Source: an uncultured Bacteriovoracaceae bacterium (lineage in GTDB: Bacteria > Bdellovibrionota > Bacteriovoracia > Bacteriovoracales > Bacteriovoracaceae). From it: 33,866 nucleotides of DNA. The stretch lies in the NCBI GenBank assembly GCA_913053615.1, contig CAJXHA010000006.1, positions 1 to 33,866 on the forward strand, read 5' to 3'. Below, piece by piece: positions 1 through 8,392 of this stretch. The position numbers were made by a program, and so were the translations under genes. The notes beneath the pieces were generated by a model that saw only the letters and a list, made by a program, of their open reading frames with translations, had not been told where the DNA came from and did not search any database. Every line of letters begins with the position of its first letter. Positions within the stretch are counted from its first letter, which is position 1.

Positions 1-1
1 A

Positions 2-1816
2 GAATTCTATGGACCAGGTCTAGATAATTTAACTCTTGCTGATAGAGCTACTATTGCAAATATGGCTCCTGAGTATGGTGCAACTTGTGGTTTCTTCACA
101 GTTGATCAACAAACTCTTGATTACTTAAAATTCTCAGGCAGAACTGAAGAGCAATGTGCACTTGTTGAAGCTTATGCAAAAGAGCAAGGTTTTTGGAGAA
201 CTAAAGATACTAAGGATCCAGAATTTACTGACTCACTTCACTTAGATATGAATACTGTTGAAGCAAGTATTGCTGGTCCTAAAAGACCACAAGATAGAAT
301 CTCTCTAACAAATGCTGCGACTCAATTTAAAACTGATATGCAAAAAGTATTCAATGTTCAAGATAATGAATTAGAGAAAACTGTTGATGTAGAAGGTAGA
401 GATCACACTCTTACTCACGGTGATGTTTGTATTGCTGCGATTACATCTTGTACGAATACTTCAAACCCATCTGTTTTAGTTGCAGCTGGATTAGTCGCAA
501 GAAAAGCAGTTGCTAAAGGTTTAAAAGTTAAGCCATGGGTTAAGACATCATTAGCTCCAGGTTCACAAGTTGTTACTGACTATCTTGCAAAAGCTGATCT
601 TCAAAAAGATTTAGATAAGCTTGGATTTAATATTGTAGGTTATGGTTGTACTACTTGTATTGGTAACTCAGGACCACTTGCTCCAGAACTTTCTAAAGCA
701 ATCGCTGATGGTAATCTTGTTTCAACTTCAGTTCTTTCAGGGAATAGAAACTTTGAAGGAAGAATTGGACCAGATATTAAAGCAAATTACTTAGCTTCAC
801 CACCACTTGTTGTGGCTTATGCCATTGCAGGAAACTTAAAAGTTGATCTTTATAAAGATCCGATTGGAAAAGACAGTGATGGAAATGAAGTTTATTTAAA
901 AGATGTATGGCCTACTAACCAAGAAGTTGCAGATACAATCAAAGAATGTTTAACAGAAGAAATGTTTAAGTCACGTTATGCTGATGTATTTAAAGGTGAT
1001 GAGAACTGGCAAAAAGTAGCTGTTACTGAATCTGAAACTTATAATTGGGATGGTAAATCAACTTATATCCAAAACCCTCCATACTTTGAGGGAATGAGTA
1101 TGAGCCTAGATAAGAAAGAAGATATTATCGATGCTAAGCCATTACTAGTACTTGGTGATTCTACAACTACAGATCACATCTCTCCTGCAGGAAGTATCAA
1201 AGTTGACTCTCCAGCTGGTAGTTATTTAAAAAATAATGGTGTTGAAGTAAAAGACTTTAACTCTTATGGATCTCGTCGTGGTAACCACGAAGTAATGATG
1301 AGAGGAACTTTTGCCAATATTCGTATCAAGAATGAAATGCTTGATGGAGTTGAGGGTGGATACTCTAAGTATAACGGTGAGCAAATGGCAGTATACGATG
1401 CGGCCATGAAGCATAAAGCTGATAATTCTCAATTAGTTGTTATTGGTGGAAAAGAATACGGAACAGGTTCTTCAAGAGACTGGGCTGCAAAGGGTACTAT
1501 TCTTTTAGGTGTTAAAGCAGTTATCGTTGAGTCTTACGAGAGAATCCATAGATCAAACTTAATTGGTATGGGTGTTCTTCCATTACAATTTGATGGAACA
1601 GATAGAAAAGCACTTGGTATCGATGGGACAGAAACTTTCACAATCACAGGTATTAATTCATTAAAACCAAAACAAGCAATTGAGGTTAAAATGAAGCGTG
1701 CTAATGGTGAAGAAGTTAGCTTTAAAACTGTTTCACGCATTGATACAGGTGATGAGTTAGAGTACTTTAATAATGGAGGTATTCTTCATAAAGTACTAAG
1801 AGATTTAGCTAAATAA
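2..1816 (+). CDS. acnA: Aconitate hydratase (AcnA type), 3' part
   Basis: Aconitase interconverts citrate and isocitrate through cis-aconitate in the TCA cycle, in the cytoplasm, using a [4Fe-4S] cluster. The reading frame is already open at base 2, so the gene starts upstream of the window; about 604 residues remain of the roughly 900 usual for AcnA. Cluster-ligand regions are visible as TSCTNTSNPS and YGCTTCIGNSGP. Other family signatures are VKTSLAPGSQVVTDYL, SGNRNFEGRI, PPYFEGM and LGDSTTTDHISPAG. The C-terminal swivel domain carries GSSRDWAAKG and LIGMGVLPLQF. The frame is intact to its stop and is followed by a hairpin. Identification is secure. AcnA is preferred over AcnB because of the domain order. 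Confidence 0.97.
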   Translation, partial: EFYGPGLDNLTLADRATIANMAPEYGATCGFFTVDQQTLDYLKFSGRTEEQCALVEAYAKEQGFWRTKDTKDPEFTDSLHLDMNTVEASIAGPKRPQDRISLTNAATQFKTDMQKVFNVQDNELEKTVDVEGRDHTLTHGDVCIAAITSCTNTSNPSVLVAAGLVARKAVAKGLKVKPWVKTSLAPGSQVVTDYLAKADLQKDLDKLGFNIVGYGCTTCIGNSGPLAPELSKAIADGNLVSTSVLSGNRNFEGRIGPDIKANYLASPPLVVAYAIAGNLKVDLYKDPIGKDSDGNEVYLKDVWPTNQEVADTIKECLTEEMFKSRYADVFKGDENWQKVAVTESETYNWDGKSTYIQNPPYFEGMSMSLDKKEDIIDAKPLLVLGDSTTTDHISPAGSIKVDSPAGSYLKNNGVEVKDFNSYGSRRGNHEVMMRGTFANIRIKNEMLDGVEGGYSKYNGEQMAVYDAAMKHKADNSQLVVIGGKEYGTGSSRDWAAKGTILLGVKAVIVESYERIHRSNLIGMGVLPLQFDGTDRKALGIDGTETFTITGINSLKPKQAIEVKMKRANGEEVSFKTVSRIDTGDELEYFNNGGILHKVLRDLAK

Positions 1817-1828
1817 GTTTAATACATA

Positions 1829-1849
1829 GGGGAGTGAAAGCTCCCCTTA
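1829..1849 (+). terminator. Hairpin terminator after acnA
   Basis: A 6-bp stem, GGGGAG paired with CTCCCC around a TGAAAG loop, begins 13 bases after the acnA stop. Only a short T-rich tail (TTAT) follows, so termination may be partial and leave some read-through into the RDD gene. Confidence 0.55.
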
Positions 1850-1864
1850 TATAAAGAGAAGATT

Positions 1865-2275
1865 ATGAGTGTGGATACAAAAGAGTATTTAAAATACAAG
1901 GGTCAATTTCCTAAAAATGGTGCTGTCTTTGCGGCCATGCTAATCGATCTTCTTTCTTTTAATTTTATTATGGCAATTGTTCTTAAGTTTTATGGAATGA
2001 TTGCAGCTCAAATCTTTGATCGCTACACAACGGGACGAATCGGATTTGTTATCTATGTATTAAGTCTACTTCTCATTCCAATCCTTAGTGCTAAAGCACA
2101 AACACTTGGTCAGAGAATAACTAAAATTAAAATCCAATCGGTTAGCGGTGAAAGTCTTCCTATCGGTAAGGCCATTTTACGTTGGATTTATTCTATCTTT
2201 AGTCCAGTGGGCTATAGTCAGAAGCCAGTTCCTTGGTATGACTTTAAAACAGGTGCAGTTTTAATAAAAAAATAA
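1865..2275 (+). CDS. RDD-family integral membrane protein
   Basis: A 136-residue protein with two clear hydrophobic segments (about residues 20-50 and 60-76). The second is followed by QTLGQRITKIKIQS and a GESLPIGKAILRW stretch, the typical post-helix signature of RDD-family proteins. The usual first Arg/Asp pair is partly replaced (FAAMLIDLLS keeps the Asp). The family's function is largely unknown; some members are linked to ion transport. The ATG has GAGAAG shortly upstream. The stop codon shares its last A with the ATG of the phosphoesterase gene, so the two are probably co-translated. A second RDD gene lies at 7901-8392 on the other strand. Confidence 0.8.
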   Translation: MSVDTKEYLKYKGQFPKNGAVFAAMLIDLLSFNFIMAIVLKFYGMIAAQIFDRYTTGRIGFVIYVLSLLLIPILSAKAQTLGQRITKIKIQSVSGESLPIGKAILRWIYSIFSPVGYSQKPVPWYDFKTGAVLIKK

Positions 2276-3117
2276 TGCATTTTTTATCTCTATGCTTACT
2301 TTTCCTCTTTCTTGCTTGTTCCCAACATAAGCATATTGAAGTGCAAATAAAAAAAGATATTCGTATTGCCTGTCTTATAGGGGACAGTGGTAATGGATTA
2401 GATGCCAGTGGTGATGTCATCACTGAGATGAATAAGCACCAATGTGATATCGTCTTTATAATAGGTGATGTTATTTATAATCGTGGCATTGATGGGCTTA
2501 AAGATCCTGAGTTATTTGAAAAGCTTATTATCCCATTTAAAGATACAATTATTGATACTCCTATATTTATTTTATTAGGTAATCATGATTATAAGGGCAA
2601 TACCAAAGCATGGCTTAATATCAAACAAGTAAATCAGAATTTAAACTTTCCCCATTATTATTATATCGTTCGTGATCGATCTAATTGTTTTATTGCTATG
2701 GATACCAATGCAAACTATTTAGAGCAATTAGATTGGAAGTCTGATATTGAAAACTTAAAGTGTAAAAATAAAATATACTTGGCCCATCATCCAATAATAA
2801 GTTCAGGTCAGCATGGAGATGCTTATTTCATAAATAGGTATTTTATCAATTCAATGATCCCTAAAAACTCTCTTTATATAGCTGGACATGAACATCACCT
2901 AAGCGATGAGGGTAGTTTTGGTGAAGGCAGAATTCAGCTTATAAGTGGTGCGGGCTCTAAGCTTAGAGAACTTGCAGAAAAACCTCAGAAGTGGGGAGAG
3001 TCGACTAAGGGATTTTTAAAACTTGTCTTGAGTGAAGATAGAGTTGATTACTTATTTATTGGAATGGTAAATAAAGAATTTAAAACTCTTTATCAAAGTA
3101 GTTTTTTAAATAAGTAG
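2275..3117 (+). CDS. Purple-acid-phosphatase-like metallophosphoesterase, lipoprotein
   Basis: A 280-residue calcineurin-like metallophosphoesterase. The N-terminus is a lipoprotein signal peptide (LFLACS lipobox), so the enzyme probably sits in the periplasm or outer membrane. Metal-binding motifs appear in family order: GDSG, GDVIY (usually GDN), LGNHDYKGN, AHHPIISSGQHGD and GHEHH. The GDSG start and spacing resemble the tartrate-resistant/purple acid phosphatase branch. The usual Asn in the second motif is Val here (GDV), which could affect metal coordination. The natural substrate cannot be read from the sequence. The gene is coupled to the upstream RDD gene and ends inside a bidirectional hairpin shared with the convergent beta-helix gene. 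Confidence 0.85.
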   Translation: MHFLSLCLLFLFLACSQHKHIEVQIKKDIRIACLIGDSGNGLDASGDVITEMNKHQCDIVFIIGDVIYNRGIDGLKDPELFEKLIIPFKDTIIDTPIFILLGNHDYKGNTKAWLNIKQVNQNLNFPHYYYIVRDRSNCFIAMDTNANYLEQLDWKSDIENLKCKNKIYLAHHPIISSGQHGDAYFINRYFINSMIPKNSLYIAGHEHHLSDEGSFGEGRIQLISGAGSKLRELAEKPQKWGESTKGFLKLVLSEDRVDYLFIGMVNKEFKTLYQSSFLNK

Positions 3118-3143
3118 AGATTATATAAAATCCCTACTTATTT
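3108..3143. terminator. Bidirectional terminator between convergent genes
   Basis: A perfect 10-bp inverted repeat, AAATAAGTAG and CTACTTATTT, has a 16-base loop and A/T-rich flanks. It overlaps the phosphoesterase stop codon and lies just before the stop of the leftward gene, so it can serve both transcripts. Confidence 0.6.
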
Positions 3144-3153
3144 AGACAATATC

Positions 3154-4095
3154 TTAAGAATTATTAGCTAAGTAATCATTTATCATATTGTTTATAAGCT
3201 TAACCTCGCTAAACTCTGCATTACCATATTTTGCAATTAATAGACCGATGTTATTCCCATTTGTTTCAGTATTTCTTACTTTCAAAGAGGTTGTCACTGA
3301 TTCATTCACAACCTTTATACCTGTTTGCATATTTTCTGCTAATACATTTCTAATCCTAACATCAGCTACATCATAAGCATGTATTCCTTCATAGCCATTT
3401 GCAAGCTTAGCACCATCAACAACTAATTTAGCAGATGAGTAGACATAAATTAAACTCCCAGCAATTTGAGCATTACTTAAATCTAAATCTTTTATTCTAA
3501 TCAGTTCATCAGATTTTAAAAGCAGGCCATTGCTGCTTCCATCAAAAATATTATTTTGTTTTTCAACTAATCTAATTCTTTTGCTTGTAATATTTAAAGC
3601 AAAACTTTTAGAATTAGAAAAATCATTATTCACAAATCTTGGAACATAGTCACAGTTTGGGGCATTAACTCTAACTGCATACTCATTATTTCGAACATGA
3701 CTATTAGATACTCTTAAACGATCACAAGCATAACTATCTTCAGTGTAATAATCGACACCAATATATGCACCATCTATATTACTATTATTCACAACGAGTT
3801 TTTGAACATTATAGCCCATAACTCCAATATTATTTTCAGAGCCAATAATATTAGTTCTTCTCACTCTAATATCACCACCCTCAGCATAAATAACAGCAGA
3901 TGTATTTGGAGCGATAATAGAAAAGTCATTACCTTGAAGTATTCCATTTTCTTTTATAATTAGTGCTGCATAACCAGTATATTCACTACAATCTAAATCT
4001 TCAGTTAACCTCACTTTTGTTGTAATTGTGTCTCCACAATTTAGTGCGTAAACATTTGATAAACTTAGAACAAATAACAAAAATACTTTAAGCAT
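3154..4095 (-). CDS. Secreted right-handed beta-helix-like protein
   Basis: A 313-residue exported protein. A signal peptide occupies about residues 1-17 (cleavage near NVYA/LNCGD). The rest is built from short, irregular repeats of about 20-25 residues rich in V, I, N and D, for example IYAEGGDIRVRRTNIIGSEN and ALNITSKRIRLVEKQNNIFD. This looks like a parallel beta-helix (PbH1 / pectate-lyase fold), found in surface carbohydrate-active enzymes and adhesins. No catalytic motif was recognised. Two or three Cys residues could form disulfides. It has its own upstream region, and the divergent neighbour starts at 4292. Confidence 0.75.
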   Translation of the reverse strand: MLKVFLLFVLSLSNVYALNCGDTITTKVRLTEDLDCSEYTGYAALIIKENGILQGNDFSIIAPNTSAVIYAEGGDIRVRRTNIIGSENNIGVMGYNVQKLVVNNSNIDGAYIGVDYYTEDSYACDRLRVSNSHVRNNEYAVRVNAPNCDYVPRFVNNDFSNSKSFALNITSKRIRLVEKQNNIFDGSSNGLLLKSDELIRIKDLDLSNAQIAGSLIYVYSSAKLVVDGAKLANGYEGIHAYDVADVRIRNVLAENMQTGIKVVNESVTTSLKVRNTETNGNNIGLLIAKYGNAEFSEVKLINNMINDYLANNS

Positions 4096-4291
4096 TTTAA
4101 CTCTCCCTTAATATTAATTTACCAAATACCAAGCAAGTCATTTGCCAATGCAATAAACACTAAATAGTTAAAAAAACATAGAGAAAATTGGTCTAAATTG
4201 AATAGATTTTGAAATTGACTATTTTATTTACACTAAGGTAACTTTTACAAAACTCAATCAGCTCTTCCTAGCTCTTTGATAAAATGACCTT

Positions 4292-4867
4292 ATGAAAAAC
4301 CTTATCCTATGTACTTTATTTTTTAGTTTTAGTATAAATGCTGCCTCAAAGGCACAGAAACTACATGAGTTCTTTAATATTGAGCTTGAAAGCACTGAAG
4401 AAGTAAATCGAACCTATCAACTAGTTAATGGGGATATCGGCTGCTTTGAGAGATTAGAGCTTTATGTGGGAGCACCCCAATACTATAAAAGAGATGAGAC
4501 TCGTCGTTACTTTAGCCTCACTGGTGATCGTGATGAGATTTATATGATTAATAAGACTCAGAATATCTTTAAGGCGAGTACTGATAATCTGGATTATAGA
4601 GATGAGGATACTTATTCTGGCAGCTCTTTACGCTTTAGAAAAACTAGGTATTTAAAAATTGGAAAGAAGAAGCTTGAATATTCATTAAGAAGTGAAAGAG
4701 TAAGTGGCTATGTTGTCCTTGATGTTAAGCCAATGGATTACATCAAAATTAAATTAAAAAAAGACGGTGAAATGTATAATTTAGAATATCGATATGATTA
4801 CCTCTCTAATAAAAAGTACATTACTTTTGAGTGTAATTATGAAGAAACCCTTCAGAACACCCCTTAA
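4292..4867 (+). CDS. Small exported protein of unknown function
   Basis: A 191-residue protein with a clear signal peptide (MKNLILCTLFFSFSINA, cleavage near SINAASKA). The mature part is rich in charged residues and tyrosine and is probably beta-stranded, with two Cys residues (GCFERLELY and TFECNYEE) that may form one disulfide. No family was recognised. It lies alone between a divergent promoter region and the next gene 82 bases downstream; the predicted location is the periplasm. Confidence 0.75.
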   Translation: MKNLILCTLFFSFSINAASKAQKLHEFFNIELESTEEVNRTYQLVNGDIGCFERLELYVGAPQYYKRDETRRYFSLTGDRDEIYMINKTQNIFKASTDNLDYRDEDTYSGSSLRFRKTRYLKIGKKKLEYSLRSERVSGYVVLDVKPMDYIKIKLKKDGEMYNLEYRYDYLSNKKYITFECNYEETLQNTP

Positions 4868-4949
4868 GCAACTGAAAATACATACTTAAGTGACTCTTAA
4901 GCTATAGTAATTGCGAAGAACGCCCGAATAACCTAGGAAGGGAGTTATT

Positions 4950-6305
4950 ATGCAATTATTCTTTAGCAGTTTATTGCTAGGGCTTAGTATCACTCAATTT
5001 GCAATGGCGGATTCGTTTAGTGATCTATGTGCTCGTACAAGTGAAAGAGATGCCTGCGAAACTCTCGTTGTTAGTTTAATGACTAATGGTGATTATAGGC
5101 CACAAGCAGGCACTTGTGATTTCTATCCAAATGCAATTGTTAATTGTAATCCTGATGAAGAATACGAAATAAAAAAAGAAGTAATCTATACCTCATCTGC
5201 AGGTGCACAAATCATTTTGTGCGATATGAAGTGTAGAGAAAAAGTTCCTCGAGATATTCCAGCGGTGTGTGAATCACAGAGATTTACTAATGTACTAAAT
5301 TATTATGATGCCAATAAAGAGCGCTACTCACGTATCGAAGATACTATAGAAGATATTATTCAAAATGAAATCTGTGGGCCTAATATGCAAATGCGCTATC
5401 AAGATATTAATGGAGAATGCTCTAAAGAATGTACTGAGATTGCTGATGGTGGTGCCACAACTGACAGAGTGGATAGAACCAATAGAAATGAAAGTAATGA
5501 TGACGATGATGAAGATTTAGCACAAGGACTCTGTGAAACTCCTGTGCCTAGTGCAAGTGAATTAGAAACATACTTTAGCTCACTAGCAGATAATCCTAAT
5601 AATACTGAAGACTATCAAAGACAAGTTCGTGCTTGTGCAGAGTTAAGTTCAGCTAATTTTTCTTTATACCGAGATCCAGATGCATGTGAAATTCTAAAGT
5701 GTAATCCACCTGACGAGCAATTTCCATACTGCCAAAATATAATCATTCCCATTGCTCCATGTAATGATGAAACTGAGAACACTGTTATTCAATTAGTAGA
5801 AAATTCCAATGGAACTTGTGAAATGGTTTGCTTGCCAAAAACACCTCGTATAAGACGACAATTACCAGCAATGTGTAATTGGGTCGATGCTAGTGAAAAT
5901 GGAATCACTTACTCAAGAATTACTGAGCCAGCGACTGCTAATAATTGTGAAGACGGTGAAACTTGTATTGGTATCGTTACTTGTCCGAGCACAAGTAATC
6001 CTCATAAGTGTAAAGATAATCCAAATAAAGTCTTTAAAGATATTTACTATATTATAGACCCTTGTGAAATTCATCCAGAAGCACAAACTTGTATGAGTTG
6101 TGCAGATATTACAAATAGTGATCAATGTAATGCCCATGAGACGCCTTATGACCGCAATGCATGTCAATGGGATGAAAGCTCATCGCCAAGTACAGGTGTT
6201 GATGATGGCTACTATACCGTTGAATGTAAGAAGGATCCTGCCAATCCAAACTCTCCATGTCCTGTGAATGCAGAAAACTGTGTCATCATTAAGGAGGGTT
6301 TATAA
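4950..6305 (+). CDS. Secreted cysteine-rich protein, first gene of a pair
   Basis: A 451-residue protein with a signal peptide (about residues 1-20, ending QFAMA/DSF) and a strong ribosome binding site (AGGAAGGGAG). It contains roughly thirty Cys spread in spaced pairs such as KCREK, GECSKEC, CMSCADI and NAENC, suggesting many disulfides in an extracellular or periplasmic protein. A short acidic linker (NESNDDDDEDLAQG) lies near residue 180. No enzyme motif was recognised. The next gene starts on the base after its stop codon, so the two proteins are probably made together. Similar orphan secreted proteins are common in predatory Bdellovibrionota, but a specific role would be a guess. Confidence 0.75.
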   Translation: MQLFFSSLLLGLSITQFAMADSFSDLCARTSERDACETLVVSLMTNGDYRPQAGTCDFYPNAIVNCNPDEEYEIKKEVIYTSSAGAQIILCDMKCREKVPRDIPAVCESQRFTNVLNYYDANKERYSRIEDTIEDIIQNEICGPNMQMRYQDINGECSKECTEIADGGATTDRVDRTNRNESNDDDDEDLAQGLCETPVPSASELETYFSSLADNPNNTEDYQRQVRACAELSSANFSLYRDPDACEILKCNPPDEQFPYCQNIIIPIAPCNDETENTVIQLVENSNGTCEMVCLPKTPRIRRQLPAMCNWVDASENGITYSRITEPATANNCEDGETCIGIVTCPSTSNPHKCKDNPNKVFKDIYYIIDPCEIHPEAQTCMSCADITNSDQCNAHETPYDRNACQWDESSSPSTGVDDGYYTVECKKDPANPNSPCPVNAENCVIIKEGL

Positions 6306-7856
6306 ATGAAACTAAGTAATCTAAGAACTCTCTCTATTATACTAATTACTTTATTAATGAGTCAGCTAGCTCTTGCAGATGTAATAAAGCTTCCACCAAG
6401 ACTTGGTAAAATTATCATTAAAGATAAGAATACTTATAAAGTGAAAGATATAAAGAGCCAAAAAGAATATATTATTAAGGAAAAAGATATCATTACTAAG
6501 AAAATAGATATCACCAAGCCAATTCTTTTTAAATTACCATATCGCTTATTGCAACCAAAAGAGCATTATCGTTTTAGTTCTAAGCAATATAAGTTATTGG
6601 TAAAAAAACATAAGCAGCGAGTCCTAAATATACTAACGAGCTTTATGAGTAAGGCGCAAGAAGTTAATCAACCTAATTATCTTCCTATGGATAAGTATTC
6701 TTTTTTAAATGCTTTTATTAAAAAGGCCTATGCCAGTGGAGATATGGATGGTATTTGTTTCTTTGGTGGTTGGCCATCAGCTAAGGCCATGAATGGTAAG
6801 TGTAACTCTCCTTGGAGAAGTACCACTAAAACTCAATTAAACGGAACAGCATTTCGTGAAATGCAACAATATGATTCTTCTCAATTTTGTAATAGTAGTG
6901 ATCATGTTAGGTGTAATCCGATGCTCTTTGGTGAAGTGGCCACACCTCAAGACTATAGTGCTATCGAATCCAATCAAAGTGATGTCATGATTAAAGATAG
7001 CGGAGCACTTTGTGTTAAGAAAACGGATAGTGATAATAAGAAGTTTGTAAACCTTACTCAAAAATGTAAGGAATTATCCAGTGCCTTAAACTTAGAAGTA
7101 AATATAAATGCTAGTCAATTACAAACATATATTGATGGTGCATTAAATTACTGCCAAGTTTCAGAGATTTCATTAACAGCATCTATACCAGATCAATTAA
7201 AGGATCCTTGTGAGCCCCTTATTCAGCAATTATATGCTTTGAAAAATGATATTCTATCTCCAACAGATGAAGAGCAAGATCGTGAAAATGATGATGAAGA
7301 TGACGACGATGATGATGTTAGAGATGAAGAAGATGATAGAGATGATACAGGTAATAATGATAACGATAATAATGGTGTGCCAGATAAAATATGTATTTAT
7401 GAACAAGCAAATCTCATCAATGATATTGCTCCAGGTGAATGGGATTGGCAAAATGGGCCTTTAAAAATATGTGATAATGGACAATGTTATATTGAGGCCA
7501 CTTGTTATTATGAAAAGTATGATCCAACAGAGGAAGAAATAGTCGTTGTCAATTCACTTCCAACACTTGGAAATAGTGAAGTTATAACAAATGATGAAAG
7601 GGTTGAGTATGAGGCCTTTCCAACATTACTTAAATGTCCATGTCCAGAGAGTGTAACGGAAGAAAGAGAAGATATAAGAGATGCAAATTATAGTCGCTAT
7701 TTTGGAAATCATACCAGTGCACGCATTCCAAATAGTTCTATTAATCAAGACTATATTGATCGTTGTATAGAGATGACAAGTTTTGAGTCAGAAAGACAAA
7801 GTTCAGAAGAAGGCTCAAATTATCGTATTAATACTGGTGGAGTGATTGAGAACTAA
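6306..7856 (+). CDS. Secreted acidic protein, second gene of the pair
   Basis: A 516-residue protein with a signal peptide (about residues 1-25, ending MSQLALA/DVI), encoded directly after the Cys-rich protein gene with no intergenic base. The N-terminal 120 residues are Lys/Ile-rich. The middle carries a Cys-containing module (CFFGGWPSAKAMNGKC, then RCNPMLFG, then LCVKK). Around residues 318-355 is an almost pure Asp/Glu stretch, reminiscent of calcium-binding or flexible linkers, followed by a shorter Cys-rich C-terminal region (CYIEATCYY, KCPCP). No known catalytic motif was found. A bidirectional terminator follows. Confidence 0.75.
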   Translation: MKLSNLRTLSIILITLLMSQLALADVIKLPPRLGKIIIKDKNTYKVKDIKSQKEYIIKEKDIITKKIDITKPILFKLPYRLLQPKEHYRFSSKQYKLLVKKHKQRVLNILTSFMSKAQEVNQPNYLPMDKYSFLNAFIKKAYASGDMDGICFFGGWPSAKAMNGKCNSPWRSTTKTQLNGTAFREMQQYDSSQFCNSSDHVRCNPMLFGEVATPQDYSAIESNQSDVMIKDSGALCVKKTDSDNKKFVNLTQKCKELSSALNLEVNINASQLQTYIDGALNYCQVSEISLTASIPDQLKDPCEPLIQQLYALKNDILSPTDEEQDRENDDEDDDDDDVRDEEDDRDDTGNNDNDNNGVPDKICIYEQANLINDIAPGEWDWQNGPLKICDNGQCYIEATCYYEKYDPTEEEIVVVNSLPTLGNSEVITNDERVEYEAFPTLLKCPCPESVTEEREDIRDANYSRYFGNHTSARIPNSSINQDYIDRCIEMTSFESERQSSEEGSNYRINTGGVIEN

Positions 7857-7870
7857 ATAAGTAAGTAATA

Positions 7871-7903
7871 AAAAAATAGGGGAGTTAAGCTCCCCTTTTT
7901 TTA
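7871..7903. terminator. Bidirectional rho-independent terminator
   Basis: The stem GGGGAG/CTCCCC with a 5-base loop is preceded by an A tract and followed by seven T. It can terminate both the rightward secreted-protein operon and the leftward RDD/rhomboid pair. Confidence 0.85.
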
Positions 7904-8392
7904 TTTAATTTTTATAACTTTGGTATCTGCGATATTATCATGCCATGCTCGATTACCAAAAAGAACAACAATAAAGCCTATCCCTAAAAATATCCCTGAG
8001 ATTAGTTTTCCAATTGGTTCACGTATCATCACAGTACCCACACTTAATGCTTCAGTATTATCTTGATATACCACCTTAATTTTCATGGCCTTCTTACCAA
8101 GGGTTTGTCCATCACGGGTCAGAAATATGATTTGATACAAGGTTGGTAATGTAAAACTGACAAGAACTAATAAAGCATTTAAAATGACCACATTAGGCAT
8201 TGTTTGCATCGCCAATACTATAAGGGAGCTAATGACCTTGGTAGCGAATGCAACGATAAAACCATCAATTAAAACAGCAATAAATCTTTCAAAAAACTTG
8301 GCCTCTGGATAATGTGAAAAATCATCTTCACTTGAATGATAGATTTTTACCTCATCTGGCTCTTGGATTTCATCCATTTCAAACTCCTGCAT
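7901..8392 (-). CDS. RDD-family membrane protein
   Basis: A 163-residue protein with a charged N-terminal 30 residues, then the canonical RDD pattern: FERFIAVLIDG (Arg and Asp of helix 1), a second helix, DGQTLGKKAMKIKVV, and the terminal NRAWHDNIADTKV motif, which is a textbook RDD ending. It is the second gene of a leftward pair, and its start overlaps the end of the rhomboid gene by 14 bases, implying translational coupling. It is more canonical than the RDD protein at 1865-2275. Confidence 0.88.
   Translation of the reverse strand: MQEFEMDEIQEPDEVKIYHSSEDDFSHYPEAKFFERFIAVLIDGFIVAFATKVISSLIVLAMQTMPNVVILNALLVLVSFTLPTLYQIIFLTRDGQTLGKKAMKIKVVYQDNTEALSVGTVMIREPIGKLISGIFLGIGFIVVLFGNRAWHDNIADTKVIKIK

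Noticed and set aside
7246-7464. Short open frames on both strands over the Asp/Glu-rich part of the second secreted protein
   Set aside because: They arise from the repetitive GAT/GAA codons of the acidic tract and have no start signals.
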